DNA of 64,000 nucleotides from CBDCWO01 sp965223405 (GTDB lineage: Bacteria; Bacteroidota; Bacteroidia; Chitinophagales; Saprospiraceae). The notes under the pieces are model-generated. The model saw nothing but the letters and a program-made list of their open reading frames with translations. It did no database searches and was not told where the DNA came from. The stretch is taken from positions 5,456,001-5,520,000 of the forward strand of contig CBDCWO010000006.1 of the NCBI GenBank assembly GCA_965223405.1. Direction: 5' to 3'. The translations under genes were made by a program, and so were the position numbers. Below are positions 1 through 8,193 of this stretch, in pieces (positions within the stretch are counted from its first letter, which is position 1; every line of letters starts with the position of its first letter).

Positions 1-594
1 CATTTCTTGCGGAGTACACAAAAAATAATCCCGAAACTCCTTGGTAAACTTTGTACATGAACCATCAGTGTAACCACTACCCCAAGTTGCATCAATGAAA
101 TACCACTTATCCTTTATTTTAACCGCATTCCAGGTATGCGTGTAGGGGTTAAAACGCTCTCCAATTTCAGATTCGGATTTTTTAACTTTTCCCAATACCA
201 CTTCTGAAGGAATTCCTAATTCTGCACACAACTGTTTGAACAGATAGGTGTAATCATAACAAACTCCTTTTCTGGATATTAAAGTAGTTAAGGCATCATC
301 GTATTCCAATTGTTTCTTTTTTTGCACCAACTCTTCTTCAGATTCATATGTTATGAAAGTTCCTCTATCTGAATTTCTTTTTTTGCAATCATAAGCTATG
401 TTGTCGGTGATCCAGGTATAAATGGCCCTCACCTTACTCACTTCCTCGATAAACGGAGAAGTCAAAGCAAGAGCAAGTTCATGAATACTCTCTCCCCTAT
501 AATCCATTTTGCGAGCATGCCGGTCTTCTTTATTGTAATTTTGACCAAAAATCGGATTGCTAAATCCAATCAGTAATATGAACAAATATTTCAT
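1..594 (-). CDS. Secreted transglutaminase-like protein (3' part cut by window edge)
   Basis: The reading frame starts at ATG 592-594 and runs off the left edge, giving 198 codons. Residues 1-18 form a signal peptide ending in FGQ. The body matches a transglutaminase-like (papain-fold) domain, with the triad visible as Cys112 in RKGVCYDYTYLF, His153 in THTWNAV and Asp168 in FIDATWG. Such proteins are exported and may act as peptidases or cross-linking enzymes, but the substrate cannot be read from the sequence. The start codon overlaps the stop of the upstream decarboxylase (ATGA at 591-594), which indicates translational coupling. The fold call is firm; the function is open. Confidence 0.85.
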   Translation of the reverse strand, partial: MKYLFILLIGFSNPIFGQNYNKEDRHARKMDYRGESIHELALALTSPFIEEVSKVRAIYTWITDNIAYDCKKRNSDRGTFITYESEEELVQKKKQLEYDDALTTLISRKGVCYDYTYLFKQLCAELGIPSEVVLGKVKKSESEIGERFNPYTHTWNAVKIKDKWYFIDATWGSGYTDGSCTKFTKEFRDYFLCTPQEM

Positions 595-2003
595 CTTTTA
601 AACACCATTTGAGATTCTTCAACAATCCAATCATACAATTCGTTTACATGAGTTTCATTTAAAAGATAAGTTCCTAAAACAAGTCTTATTGCATAAATCC
701 CATTTACCTTAGTATGTGTAGCATAAATTTTTCCGGACTGATTCAAACTTTGCAATAGTCTTTCTGTTCTTTGATTTCTTTCTTCTGTACTTTTTCCAGT
801 ACAATTGATCAATATAAGATTAAATTTTGCCGGAATCAGTATTTCAAAATACGGGAGAACAGCCAATCTTTTTTCCAGTTTTTTAGTCCACTTAATTTGA
901 TCCCTCAATTTTTTCCGGATTCCATTGATTCCCAAAGAGCGAATGACAAACCATAATTTCAATGCCCTAAACCTTCTCCCCAAAGGAATGCCCCAATCCC
1001 GGTAATCATTGACTTTCCCATGAGTTTTAGTTTTTAAATATTCTGGAAGGATTTCATACGTTTTTAGGAGCTCATTTTTGCTTTTAAAATAGGATACATT
1101 GCAATCAAAATGGGTGAACATCCATTTATGCGGATTAAATACAAAACTATCTGCATACTCAATACCGCTTCTCAACCATTTGTACTCTGGTAGAATCAGG
1201 GCTGTCCCTGCATAGGCGGCATCGACATGTAACCACACGTTAAACTCTTTGCATATTTGACCAATAGCAGATAAGGGATCCACGGCCAAAGTGCCTGTCG
1301 TGCCCACAGCGGCTATTACGGCACAAGGTACATAACCCGATTGCAGGTCGGTCTCAATTTGTTGTTTCAATGCCGAGGGAATCATTGCCAATTGGTCGTC
1401 TACATCTATTTTGATCAAATTGGTTTTGCCAGAGCCCAGGATTTTTACCGCTTTTTCGATTGAAGAATGCGCTTCAGATGAACAATAAAATCTCAAAACC
1501 CGATCTTTAAATCCATTATCGTTTATTTCCCAATCGGTTTTCTTTTCTCGTGCGACTACTAATGCCGCTAAGGTTGCTGTGGAAGCGGTATCTTGGATGC
1601 TTCCATTCCAGTTAATGGGCAATTGCATTTCTTCCAATAACCATTCCAATACCTTTTGTTCCAATTCAGCAGCTGCCGGTGAAGTATCCCAGATCATGCA
1701 TTGAGCACCTAGAGTAGAGATGATCATTTCAGCCAGAAGTGATGGATAGGAAATGGTGGCTGGGAAATACGCATGAAAATGAGGATGTTGCCAATGCGTC
1801 ATTCCGGGAATAATCAGATTTAGAAAGTCATGGAAAATCTGATCAAAATCTTCGTTGTCTTGAGGAGCATGTAGCGGTAATTGGGTATGGATTTGTCCGG
1901 GCTCTACTTTTGATCTTACCGGGTATTCTTCGATATGCCTATAATAATCAAGTATCCATTTACTTACTTGGTTAAGTCTTTTTTCGAGCTCGGTCAGATT
2001 CAT
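591..2003 (-). CDS. Group II PLP-dependent decarboxylase (aromatic-L-amino-acid decarboxylase-like)
   Basis: This 470-residue protein has the length and layout of the aromatic-amino-acid/histidine/glutamate decarboxylase family. The PLP lysine is Lys293 in VFNPHKW. Asp261 in HVDAAYAG should bind the pyridine nitrogen, and His179 in SSEAHSS should stack on the ring. The family decarboxylates tyrosine, DOPA, tryptophan or phenylalanine in the cytosol, giving an amine and CO2. The N-terminus (PGMTHWQHPHFHAYF) closely resembles the DOPA/tryptophan decarboxylase group rather than glutamate decarboxylases, but the exact substrate is an inference. It is translated just ahead of, and coupled to, the transglutaminase-like gene. 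Confidence 0.9.
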   Translation of the reverse strand: MNLTELEKRLNQVSKWILDYYRHIEEYPVRSKVEPGQIHTQLPLHAPQDNEDFDQIFHDFLNLIIPGMTHWQHPHFHAYFPATISYPSLLAEMIISTLGAQCMIWDTSPAAAELEQKVLEWLLEEMQLPINWNGSIQDTASTATLAALVVAREKKTDWEINDNGFKDRVLRFYCSSEAHSSIEKAVKILGSGKTNLIKIDVDDQLAMIPSALKQQIETDLQSGYVPCAVIAAVGTTGTLAVDPLSAIGQICKEFNVWLHVDAAYAGTALILPEYKWLRSGIEYADSFVFNPHKWMFTHFDCNVSYFKSKNELLKTYEILPEYLKTKTHGKVNDYRDWGIPLGRRFRALKLWFVIRSLGINGIRKKLRDQIKWTKKLEKRLAVLPYFEILIPAKFNLILINCTGKSTEERNQRTERLLQSLNQSGKIYATHTKVNGIYAIRLVLGTYLLNETHVNELYDWIVEESQMVFKR

Positions 2004-2080
2004 TAGTTCATCTTAATCTCAGGTTATAAAGTGCATTTATCAGCACCAAGTTATTAAATTTTAAATATTGGAAATAAAGG

Positions 2081-2112
2081 AATTATCGAGGCCTTGCAGA
2101 GCCTCGATAAAT
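2081..2112 (-). terminator. Probable rho-independent terminator after the 2119-2760 gene
   Basis: A perfect 10-bp stem (TTATCGAGGC at 2083-2092 and its complement at 2101-2110) closes an 8-base loop a few bases beyond the stop at 2119. On the minus strand it is followed by a moderately T-rich run. It would end transcription of the small basic secreted protein before the decarboxylase gene. Confidence 0.65.
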
Positions 2113-2118
2113 TGTCTA

Positions 2119-2760
2119 TTACCAGCGGAAATGGCTTTTTGAATGTCCATGATGTTTACCTTGATAAAAACGCATGAACAAATCTCCTTCATAACTGGTA
2201 TACTCGATTATTCCTGACCTTTTGATAATCAATTGATTGCCATGACGATCTCTATATATTCCCCGATGTTGATAATGGAACGTTTCCTTGCTGCCACGGT
2301 TGAACCTTACCTTTATATGATTCCTCCTTTCATCAATATGAATCTTCATCCCGGTACTTGGATTAATCCACTGGCCGTCGACATTAAATTTATCGGAATA
2401 CCTTCTGTCTTTGGAATACCAGTCACGATCCTTCCGATAATCTCTTCTGTCATCGGTACGATTGTAATTGCCTCTGTACATGATATAGGCCTTTCCCTGG
2501 GTTAAATATTCCAGTTTATGCTGGTTGAGTAATCTATATTCATCTCCCCGTTGATCCCGGTATCTATTGTAACCGGAACGACGGGCATCAATCCAATTCC
2601 GGTTGTTTTGACGAATTCGGATACCTCGGTCAAATTCTTCAATTTCAAAGACCAGGTCATGTGTCTGGCATTGCCAGTGTCCGGTCCAGTCTCCGGCATA
2701 GGAGGTGAAACTCATGATCAAGCACATAGTCCCGATAAAAAATAATGATTGCGTTTTCAT
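2119..2760 (-). CDS. Secreted basic protein with two beta-rich repeats, function unknown
   Basis: The 213-residue product has a clear signal peptide (residues 1-22, ending SYAG). Two similar beta-rich halves follow: about 23-95 (GDWTGHWQC...YLTQGKAYIMYRG) and about 125-205 (VDGQWINPSTGMKI...EYTSYEGDLFMRFY). A highly charged Arg/Asp/Tyr linker joins them, and the tail is rich in His and Lys. Each half reads like a short up-and-down beta-sheet that describes hydration of a sheet (W, G, R, Y alternating). No enzyme motif is visible. It is probably a periplasmic or surface protein. It stands alone, with a hairpin terminator just downstream. Confidence 0.7.
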   Translation of the reverse strand: MKTQSLFFIGTMCLIMSFTSYAGDWTGHWQCQTHDLVFEIEEFDRGIRIRQNNRNWIDARRSGYNRYRDQRGDEYRLLNQHKLEYLTQGKAYIMYRGNYNRTDDRRDYRKDRDWYSKDRRYSDKFNVDGQWINPSTGMKIHIDERRNHIKVRFNRGSKETFHYQHRGIYRDRHGNQLIIKRSGIIEYTSYEGDLFMRFYQGKHHGHSKSHFRW

Positions 2761-2916
2761 GACATTAATTTTTAATGATACTTAATAAGGTTTCATTTAG
2801 TTATTGAACTCCAATCATTCGTTAAAGAATATTATAGTCGAGTTAAGAGAAAGTTAACTACGACCTGTGGTTTTAGCTCATGATGCCCACGAAATACAGA
2901 TGAATCAATATGAAGT

Positions 2917-3783
2917 TTAAGAATACTTTGATAAAATATTCTTTACGGAACCCACATAACCAAATCCAAACAGGTTGACATGAACTAGAAGGTAGTATAA
3001 TTGAAAAAAAGGAATCCTGCTTTGCCACTCCGATTCCAATGGAAAGTTTTCTTGATAGGATTGATAAAACAGAGGAGGAAATCCACCAAACAACTTGGTC
3101 ATGGCCAGGTCCATTTCACGATGGCCATAATATACTGCCGGATCAATGATCAAAGGATGAGTTGCAGTATTTAATACATTTCCATTCCATAAATCTCCAT
3201 GAAGAAGACTTGGTGGTTCTGTGGGTACTATTGCCGGGGTTTTTGCCAAGAGCTGATCAAATCTGGAAATATCGGATTGACTGAAATATTGATTGTCAAC
3301 TGCCAGTTTCACCTGGGGTAGGATTCTTTCCTCGGCATAAAAAGTGGTCCAATCATCATGGATTCGATTCGATTGGGGGAGGGAACCTATATAGTTGTCC
3401 TGTTTCAATCCAAAATATTTAGCGGAATACCGATGTATCTTGGCTAATCCCTGTCCGAGTTTTTGCCAACTCAATTGAGTGGCGGGTACCGATTTAAAAA
3501 AGGGCAACATCAAAAAACTCAGTGATTCAAGATTTTGGCAATGAATTACTTTCGGAACTATATCAGGGTTTGCTTTGGCCAACACATCCAGTCCTTCACA
3601 TTCACCGGCAAACATTTGATAGGCATTCGGATGATCATTAAATTTTATAAAATAAGATCCTGTACCTGCATCAATTCTTAGCGCTTGGTGAATATCTCCT
3701 CCTGTAACGCGGATGGTTTGCCGTATTTTAAGAGACAATTCATTTGCAAGAAAGAGTTCTAATTCTGCGGGGAGTAGACTCAA
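2917..3783 (-). CDS. Fructosamine/ketosamine-3-kinase family protein
   Basis: The 288-residue length and motifs match the fructosamine-kinase family, which phosphorylates sugar adducts on protein amines so that they fall off (deglycation). Lys47 (YFIKF) is the candidate ATP lysine. The catalytic loop is HGDLWNGN (195-202, Asp197 and Asn202), and the metal-binding segment is DPAVYYGHREMD (214-225). No ATG precedes the conserved N-terminus. The best start is TTG at 3783, directly after the in-frame stop of the response regulator (TAATTG), so translation probably re-initiates there. It is the last gene of the kinase-regulator operon, which is an unusual partner for this family. Confidence 0.85.
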   Translation of the reverse strand: MSLLPAELELFLANELSLKIRQTIRVTGGDIHQALRIDAGTGSYFIKFNDHPNAYQMFAGECEGLDVLAKANPDIVPKVIHCQNLESLSFLMLPFFKSVPATQLSWQKLGQGLAKIHRYSAKYFGLKQDNYIGSLPQSNRIHDDWTTFYAEERILPQVKLAVDNQYFSQSDISRFDQLLAKTPAIVPTEPPSLLHGDLWNGNVLNTATHPLIIDPAVYYGHREMDLAMTKLFGGFPPLFYQSYQENFPLESEWQSRIPFFQLYYLLVHVNLFGFGYVGSVKNILSKYS

Positions 3784-4512
3784 TTACAGTTTATTTTTAT
3801 TGATAATTTCCAGCAGCTCGTCGCGATAATTTTTTCCGATAGGTAAATGTTTAGCCTGACCTTTTTCTCTCACTTCCACCATATTTCCGACTATAGCCTG
3901 AATTTTATCCATATTGACTATGTAGGAGCGGTGGATCCTTTTAAAGATGGCCTCCGGAAGTTTATGTTCAAGACTTTTCATGGTTTGCAGGGTAATAACC
4001 CTGGATTGGTCCATACGAATGATTACATAATCTTTCAATCCTTCAATATAAATAATGTCGTTATAGTTTATCTTAACCAACTTTTTATCTGCCTTGATAA
4101 AAATATAATCCCGAGGTTGATCTTCGTTTTCCGGGAGTACGGATGCGGACTTCTTGTGCTCATCAATAGCACGGTTTACTGCTTTGAGGAACCTTTCAAA
4201 TGAAATTGGTTTTAACAGATAATCAACCGCATCCAGTTCAAATCCCACTATGGCATAATTGGAATATGCTGTAGTAAAAATCACCATGGGCGGATTGGAT
4301 AAGGTCTTTAGAAAATCTATACCAGTTAATTGGGGCATCTGAATGTCTAGGAATATCAGATCGATCTTATGATTATGGATAGCTTCATTGGCTTCGAAGG
4401 CATTGGAGCACTTTTTTACAAGTTGTAAGTCTGGGATTTTTTCAACATAAGTTTCCAAAACATCTTGGGCAAGAGGTTCGTCATCTACAATAATTACATT
4501 CAGTTTTGTCAT
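3784..4512 (-). CDS. LytTR-family response regulator
   Basis: The protein has 242 residues. The N-terminal receiver domain (1-120) carries acidic residues D10/D11, phospho-acceptor Asp56 in FLDIQMP and the conserved KP pair after DAVDYLL. The C-terminal LytTR DNA-binding domain (about 140-240) contains the typical YIEGLKDYVII and RIHRSYIVN segments. It would be phosphorylated by the kinase encoded 2 bp upstream and then bind direct repeats in target promoters. The pair is the usual Bacteroidota LytS/LytTR signalling unit; the signal is unknown. Confidence 0.93.
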   Translation of the reverse strand: MTKLNVIIVDDEPLAQDVLETYVEKIPDLQLVKKCSNAFEANEAIHNHKIDLIFLDIQMPQLTGIDFLKTLSNPPMVIFTTAYSNYAIVGFELDAVDYLLKPISFERFLKAVNRAIDEHKKSASVLPENEDQPRDYIFIKADKKLVKINYNDIIYIEGLKDYVIIRMDQSRVITLQTMKSLEHKLPEAIFKRIHRSYIVNMDKIQAIVGNMVEVREKGQAKHLPIGKNYRDELLEIINKNKL

Positions 4513-4514
4513 AA

Positions 4515-5525
4515 TTACCGGTCTAAGTTTAGTTCCAACTTTACACTGTATGCATCCGGCCTGTCATCTATAACCAATTCATGAGCCTTGGGATAAATCA
4601 ACTTCAATCTGCGTCTAACATTTATCAATCCGATCCCTCCGATCTTTGGTTGTGCCGGGCTGGGAGACGCTGATGGTTTACTATTTTCCATAAAAAACCG
4701 TAATTGATCACCCTCAACGTCCAACACGATATTAACATACCCTTCAGTTATTCCTCGATTCAATCCATGTTTAAAGCTATTTTCTAAAAATGGAATAAAC
4801 ATTAACGGTGAAATCATCTGATCTCGTATTTCTCCATTAATAGTGAGGTTAATATTGGATCTGTCTCCCTGTCTTAACTTTTCAAGATCAATGTAATTTT
4901 GGATATATTTTATTTCTTTCCTTAAAGGTACTCGTTTTTCATTGCATTCATATAACATATACCGCAACATTTCTGAAAGTTTGATTACAATTTCAGGAGC
5001 ATTATCCGATTTTTTTAAAGTCAATGCATATAGATTGTTTAAGGTATTAAAAAGGAAGTGTGGGTTAATCTGGGATTTTAGAAATTTTAATTCAGTTTGG
5101 ATACTTGTTTTTTCAATTTCTTTGGTGGCATTCTGCTGGTAATACCAATCCTTGACAATCTTCATAACTGTAGAGGATCCTGAAATCATAAAATAGATAA
5201 GAAAATATAATCCGATCTGACTCTCTTCAATTTCTCCTTTCGATATAAAATAGATTACTACTGCATTTATAGGAGCCAGTAAAGCGCATAAACCAATAAG
5301 TAGTAAAGTGTAAAGTAAAAAGTTCTTCGAAAGGTAATTAGGTATCAGGTGAAAAAAATTAATGTACACCAGGCCCATCAAAAAAGCGATAAAAACCAGC
5401 GTAACAATTGGGTTTTGCGAAATGCTCAAAAAGATAAAAAATAGAAAAACCCAGGCTATTAGATGATGAATTTTCCTAGTAATTGCCAAAAGAAAAATTT
5501 GCCTTACGGTTGTAAATAATTTCAT
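4515..5525 (-). CDS. LytS/YehU-type sensor histidine kinase
   Basis: This 336-residue kinase has four hydrophobic segments in residues 12-125. The His_kinase motif follows, with phospho-acceptor His156 in INPHFLFNTLNNL. A compact ATPase domain comes next, with the N-box FLENSFKHGL and the G-box IGGIGLINVRRRL. This arrangement (four membrane helices and no large sensor domain) is typical of kinases that pair with LytTR regulators in Bacteroidota. It is the first gene of a tight three-gene operon (gaps of 2 and 0 bp) with the regulator and the fructosamine kinase. Confidence 0.93.
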   Translation of the reverse strand: MKLFTTVRQIFLLAITRKIHHLIAWVFLFFIFLSISQNPIVTLVFIAFLMGLVYINFFHLIPNYLSKNFLLYTLLLIGLCALLAPINAVVIYFISKGEIEESQIGLYFLIYFMISGSSTVMKIVKDWYYQQNATKEIEKTSIQTELKFLKSQINPHFLFNTLNNLYALTLKKSDNAPEIVIKLSEMLRYMLYECNEKRVPLRKEIKYIQNYIDLEKLRQGDRSNINLTINGEIRDQMISPLMFIPFLENSFKHGLNRGITEGYVNIVLDVEGDQLRFFMENSKPSASPSPAQPKIGGIGLINVRRRLKLIYPKAHELVIDDRPDAYSVKLELNLDR

Positions 5526-5677
5526 ATGCTTTACAAAAATAGGTAGAAATCCAGTGGTTTTACCCTGGCGAAGTGATGAAAACGAAAATAAATAGACAAA
5601 CTTATAATGCCATTCGATTAATAAGTAGGCTCTTTACGAAGTAATTGATTAAATGGTGCTCATTCAGTTAATATTCT

Positions 5678-5685
5678 TATTTTTG
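5678..5685 (+). promoter_or_regulatory. Bacteroidota-type -7 element (TATTTTTG) ahead of PTPS
   Basis: TATTTTTG fits the Bacteroidota -7 consensus TAnnTTTG and lies 24 bp before the start of the pterin gene. No convincing -33 TTTG is seen at the right distance, so the call rests on one half-site. Confidence 0.4.
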
Positions 5686-5708
5686 CGCCGGATTTTAAGT
5701 GATTTTGT

Positions 5709-6119
5709 ATGGTTTATTTGACTCGTATTGAACGTTTTAACGCAGCTCATAAATTATGGGTAGAGGAATGGAGCAAAGAAAAAAACTTGCAGGTGTTTGG
5801 AAAATGTGCTAATCCGAATTGGCACGGGCATAATTATGAATTGCATGTTACGATAAAAGGTGTTCCTGACCCGGTTCTTGGTTATACAATAGATGCTCGA
5901 GATTTAAGCAAAATCATTAAGAAAGAAGTCATTGAGCTTTTGGACCATCGAAATTTAAATCTTGATGTGCCCTATTTCTCTAAAAACCTAAATCCAACTG
6001 CAGAAAATCTAGTCATGATAATTTGGAAATTATTGGAAAATAAGTTGCCTGATCAAACTTTATATGCACTCAAATTGTTCGAGACGGAGAAAATCTATGT
6101 TGAGTATTTTGGTGAATAA
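5709..6119 (+). CDS. 6-pyruvoyl-tetrahydropterin synthase, eukaryote-like type
   Basis: The 136-residue enzyme converts dihydroneopterin triphosphate to 6-pyruvoyl-tetrahydropterin. Zinc ligands His14, His39 and His41 and catalytic Cys33 are visible. The spacing FGKCANPNWHGHNYEL (Cys-x5-His-Gly-His) is that of animal PTPS; E. coli QueD has a shorter Cys-x3 spacing. LLDHRNLNLDVPYF and FETEKIYVEYFGE also match the animal enzyme. With folE 5 bp downstream it forms the first two steps of a tetrahydrobiopterin-like pathway. Queuosine synthesis (QueD) is the alternative role. No sepiapterin reductase is nearby. Confidence 0.9.
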   Translation: MVYLTRIERFNAAHKLWVEEWSKEKNLQVFGKCANPNWHGHNYELHVTIKGVPDPVLGYTIDARDLSKIIKKEVIELLDHRNLNLDVPYFSKNLNPTAENLVMIIWKLLENKLPDQTLYALKLFETEKIYVEYFGE

Positions 6120-6124
6120 ACAAA

Positions 6125-6721
6125 ATGAAGTATAAAAAAACAGAAGAGTATCCCGAAAAGGTGACCCATGATTTAGTACAACATTACCGGGATATTATTC
6201 AAGGGATAGGGGAAGATCCGTGGCGGCAGGGATTGCTCAAAACACCTGAACGTGCTGCTAAGGCCATCCAGTTTCTTACCCATGGATATTTCACACAGCC
6301 GGAAGAAATTCTGAAATCAGCCATGTTTGATGAGGAGTACAGCGAAATGGTACTGGTTAAAGATATTGAATTGTACTCCCTTTGTGAGCATCACATATTA
6401 CCTTTTTTTGGCAAAGCACATATCGCTTATATACCCAATGGTAAAATTGTTGGGCTGAGTAAAATTCCCAGAGTTGTGGATATTTTCGCCAGACGATTGC
6501 AAGTTCAGGAAAGATTGACCGACCAGATCTTAAAATCGATTCAAGATACGCTCAACCCACTGGGTGTGGCCGTCGTAATTGAAGCTAAGCATTTATGTAT
6601 GATGATGAGAGGTGTGCAAAAGCAAAATTCCGTAACCACCACCTCTGCTTTCACCGGAGAATTCAGGAAGGCAGAAACCAGAACCGAATTCTTAAATTTG
6701 ATTACCGCTGATTTAAGCTAA
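6125..6721 (+). CDS. folE: GTP cyclohydrolase I
   Basis: FolE opens the guanine ring of GTP to give 7,8-dihydroneopterin triphosphate, the substrate of the PTPS encoded just upstream and of folate synthesis. The 198 residues include the zinc ligands Cys87 and His90 (YSLCEHHILPFFGK) and Cys158 (EAKHLCMMMRGVQKQ), and the family signature GLSKIPRVVDIFARRLQ. The PTPS stop and this ATG are 5 bp apart, so they are co-transcribed. fabD follows 16 bp later and probably shares the transcript. Confidence 0.96.
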   Translation: MKYKKTEEYPEKVTHDLVQHYRDIIQGIGEDPWRQGLLKTPERAAKAIQFLTHGYFTQPEEILKSAMFDEEYSEMVLVKDIELYSLCEHHILPFFGKAHIAYIPNGKIVGLSKIPRVVDIFARRLQVQERLTDQILKSIQDTLNPLGVAVVIEAKHLCMMMRGVQKQNSVTTTSAFTGEFRKAETRTEFLNLITADLS

Positions 6722-6737
6722 GCACGAAAACGATACC

Positions 6738-7616
6738 ATGAAAGCATTTATATTTCCAGGACAGGCTTCACAATATGTGGGAATGGGTAAAGAGCTGTTC
6801 GAAAGATCAGAAGAGGCCAAGCAACTTTTTAGGGAGGCCAACGAGGTGCTCTCATTTCCAATTACCGAGGTGATGTTCAACGGAACTGCTGATCAGCTTA
6901 AAGAAACTAAAATCACGCAGCCATCAGTATTCTTGCATTCGGTAATTTCTGCAAAAATTTCTGGAGCGAGCTTTACCCCAGATGTGGTTGCCGGACACTC
7001 TCTTGGGGAATTCTCAGCTTTAGTCGCCGCTGGGGCGATCCAGTTTGCAGATGGACTAATATTGGTTAAAGAACGGGCTGAAGCCATGCAAGCAGCTTGC
7101 GAAATGAATCCAGGGACCATGGCGGCGGTAGTTGGAATGGAAGATCAAACTATTGAAGCAATATGTAAAGAAATAGAAGAATTGGTTGTTCCAGCGAATT
7201 ATAATTGTCCCGGACAGCTGGTTATTTCAGGTACGAAAAAGGGTATTGAAGTAGCCATGAAACTTCTCAATGAAAAAGGAGCTAGAATGGTCATTCCAAT
7301 TGCGGTAGGTGGTGCGTTTCATTCAGCCTTAATGGAACCTGCCCGAGAGAGATTAGCAACGGTTATTGAAAACACTGATTTTGTCACCCCGAGTTGTCCA
7401 GTTTATCAAAATGTCGATGGCAAAGCCCATTCAGATCCCTCAAAAATTAAGGAAAATCTGATCAAACAATTGACCTCTCCGGTGAAATGGACTACAACCA
7501 TGCAAAATATGTTGTTGGATGGAGTGAGTGAATTTGTTGAAGTGGGTGGTAATGGGAAAGTACTGTCTGGATTTATTAAACGAATTGATCGAAAATTACC
7601 TTGCTCACCATTATAA
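6738..7616 (+). CDS. fabD: Malonyl-CoA:ACP transacylase
   Basis: FabD moves the malonyl group from CoA to acyl-carrier protein for fatty-acid elongation. The 292-residue protein has the FPGQASQYVGMG start, nucleophile Ser88 in the GHSLGEF elbow, the arginine of VKERAEAMQ that binds the malonyl carboxylate, and catalytic His195 in GGAFHSALM. Length is typical. It sits between the pterin genes and yqgE on the same strand with short gaps. Confidence 0.96.
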   Translation: MKAFIFPGQASQYVGMGKELFERSEEAKQLFREANEVLSFPITEVMFNGTADQLKETKITQPSVFLHSVISAKISGASFTPDVVAGHSLGEFSALVAAGAIQFADGLILVKERAEAMQAACEMNPGTMAAVVGMEDQTIEAICKEIEELVVPANYNCPGQLVISGTKKGIEVAMKLLNEKGARMVIPIAVGGAFHSALMEPARERLATVIENTDFVTPSCPVYQNVDGKAHSDPSKIKENLIKQLTSPVKWTTTMQNMLLDGVSEFVEVGGNGKVLSGFIKRIDRKLPCSPL

Positions 7617-7635
7617 CAATTTGTATATTTCATCA

Positions 7636-8193
7636 ATGAACAAAACTGAAGTAAATAAAGGAGTGGTATTGTTATCAGAGCCTTTCATGATGGATCCGAA
7701 CTTCCGTCGATCCGTTGTTTTGTTATGTGATCATCATCCGGAGGGAAGTCTTGGGTTTATCTTGAATAAACCCTTAAATATGAAAATAGAAGAATTGATT
7801 TCTGATTTTCCTACTTTTGAATCTGAAGTGCATTTTGGGGGGCCGGTTTCGACTGATACCATTCACTATATTCACAATGTAGGAGATCTCCTGGAAGATT
7901 CTGTTGAGGTCAATCGGGGTGTTTATTGGGGGGGGGATTTCGAGAAATTGAAATTTTTGATTAGTTCCAAACTAATTCTTCCGAACAATATTCGGTTTTT
8001 TGTAGGCTATTCGGGATGGTCCGAGGGCCAACTAGGCGATGAATTACAAGTGGGAAGTTGGGTGTTGTCAGAAATGCATGCCAATTATATCTTCAAATCC
8101 AAACCAAACCTGCTCTGGAAACAGATTATGGCAAACAAAGGGGATAATTATGCCGTGATTGCTCAAATGCCGGATGGAATTAATTGGAATTAA
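7636..8193 (+). CDS. yqgE: YqgE/AlgH family protein (UPF0301)
   Basis: The ATG at 7636 gives 185 residues, the usual length for the family, beginning MNKTEVNKGVVLLSEP. Longer in-frame starts would run back into fabD and are not needed. Conserved blocks include FRRSVVLLCDHHPEGSLGFI, VHFGGPVSTD and FVGYSGWSEGQL. The family is widespread, but its biochemical role is not settled. It begins 19 bp after fabD and its stop overlaps the next start (TAATG at 8191-8195). Confidence 0.9.
   Translation: MNKTEVNKGVVLLSEPFMMDPNFRRSVVLLCDHHPEGSLGFILNKPLNMKIEELISDFPTFESEVHFGGPVSTDTIHYIHNVGDLLEDSVEVNRGVYWGGDFEKLKFLISSKLILPNNIRFFVGYSGWSEGQLGDELQVGSWVLSEMHANYIFKSKPNLLWKQIMANKGDNYAVIAQMPDGINWN

Noticed and set aside
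2233..2745. Several open frames opposite the small basic secreted protein
   Set aside because: They mirror the Arg/Tyr/Asp-rich coding strand and show no motif of their own.
7528..7635. Longer start for yqgE inside fabD
   Set aside because: It would overlap fabD by about 90 bp with no similarity to the family. ATG 7636 gives the normal length.
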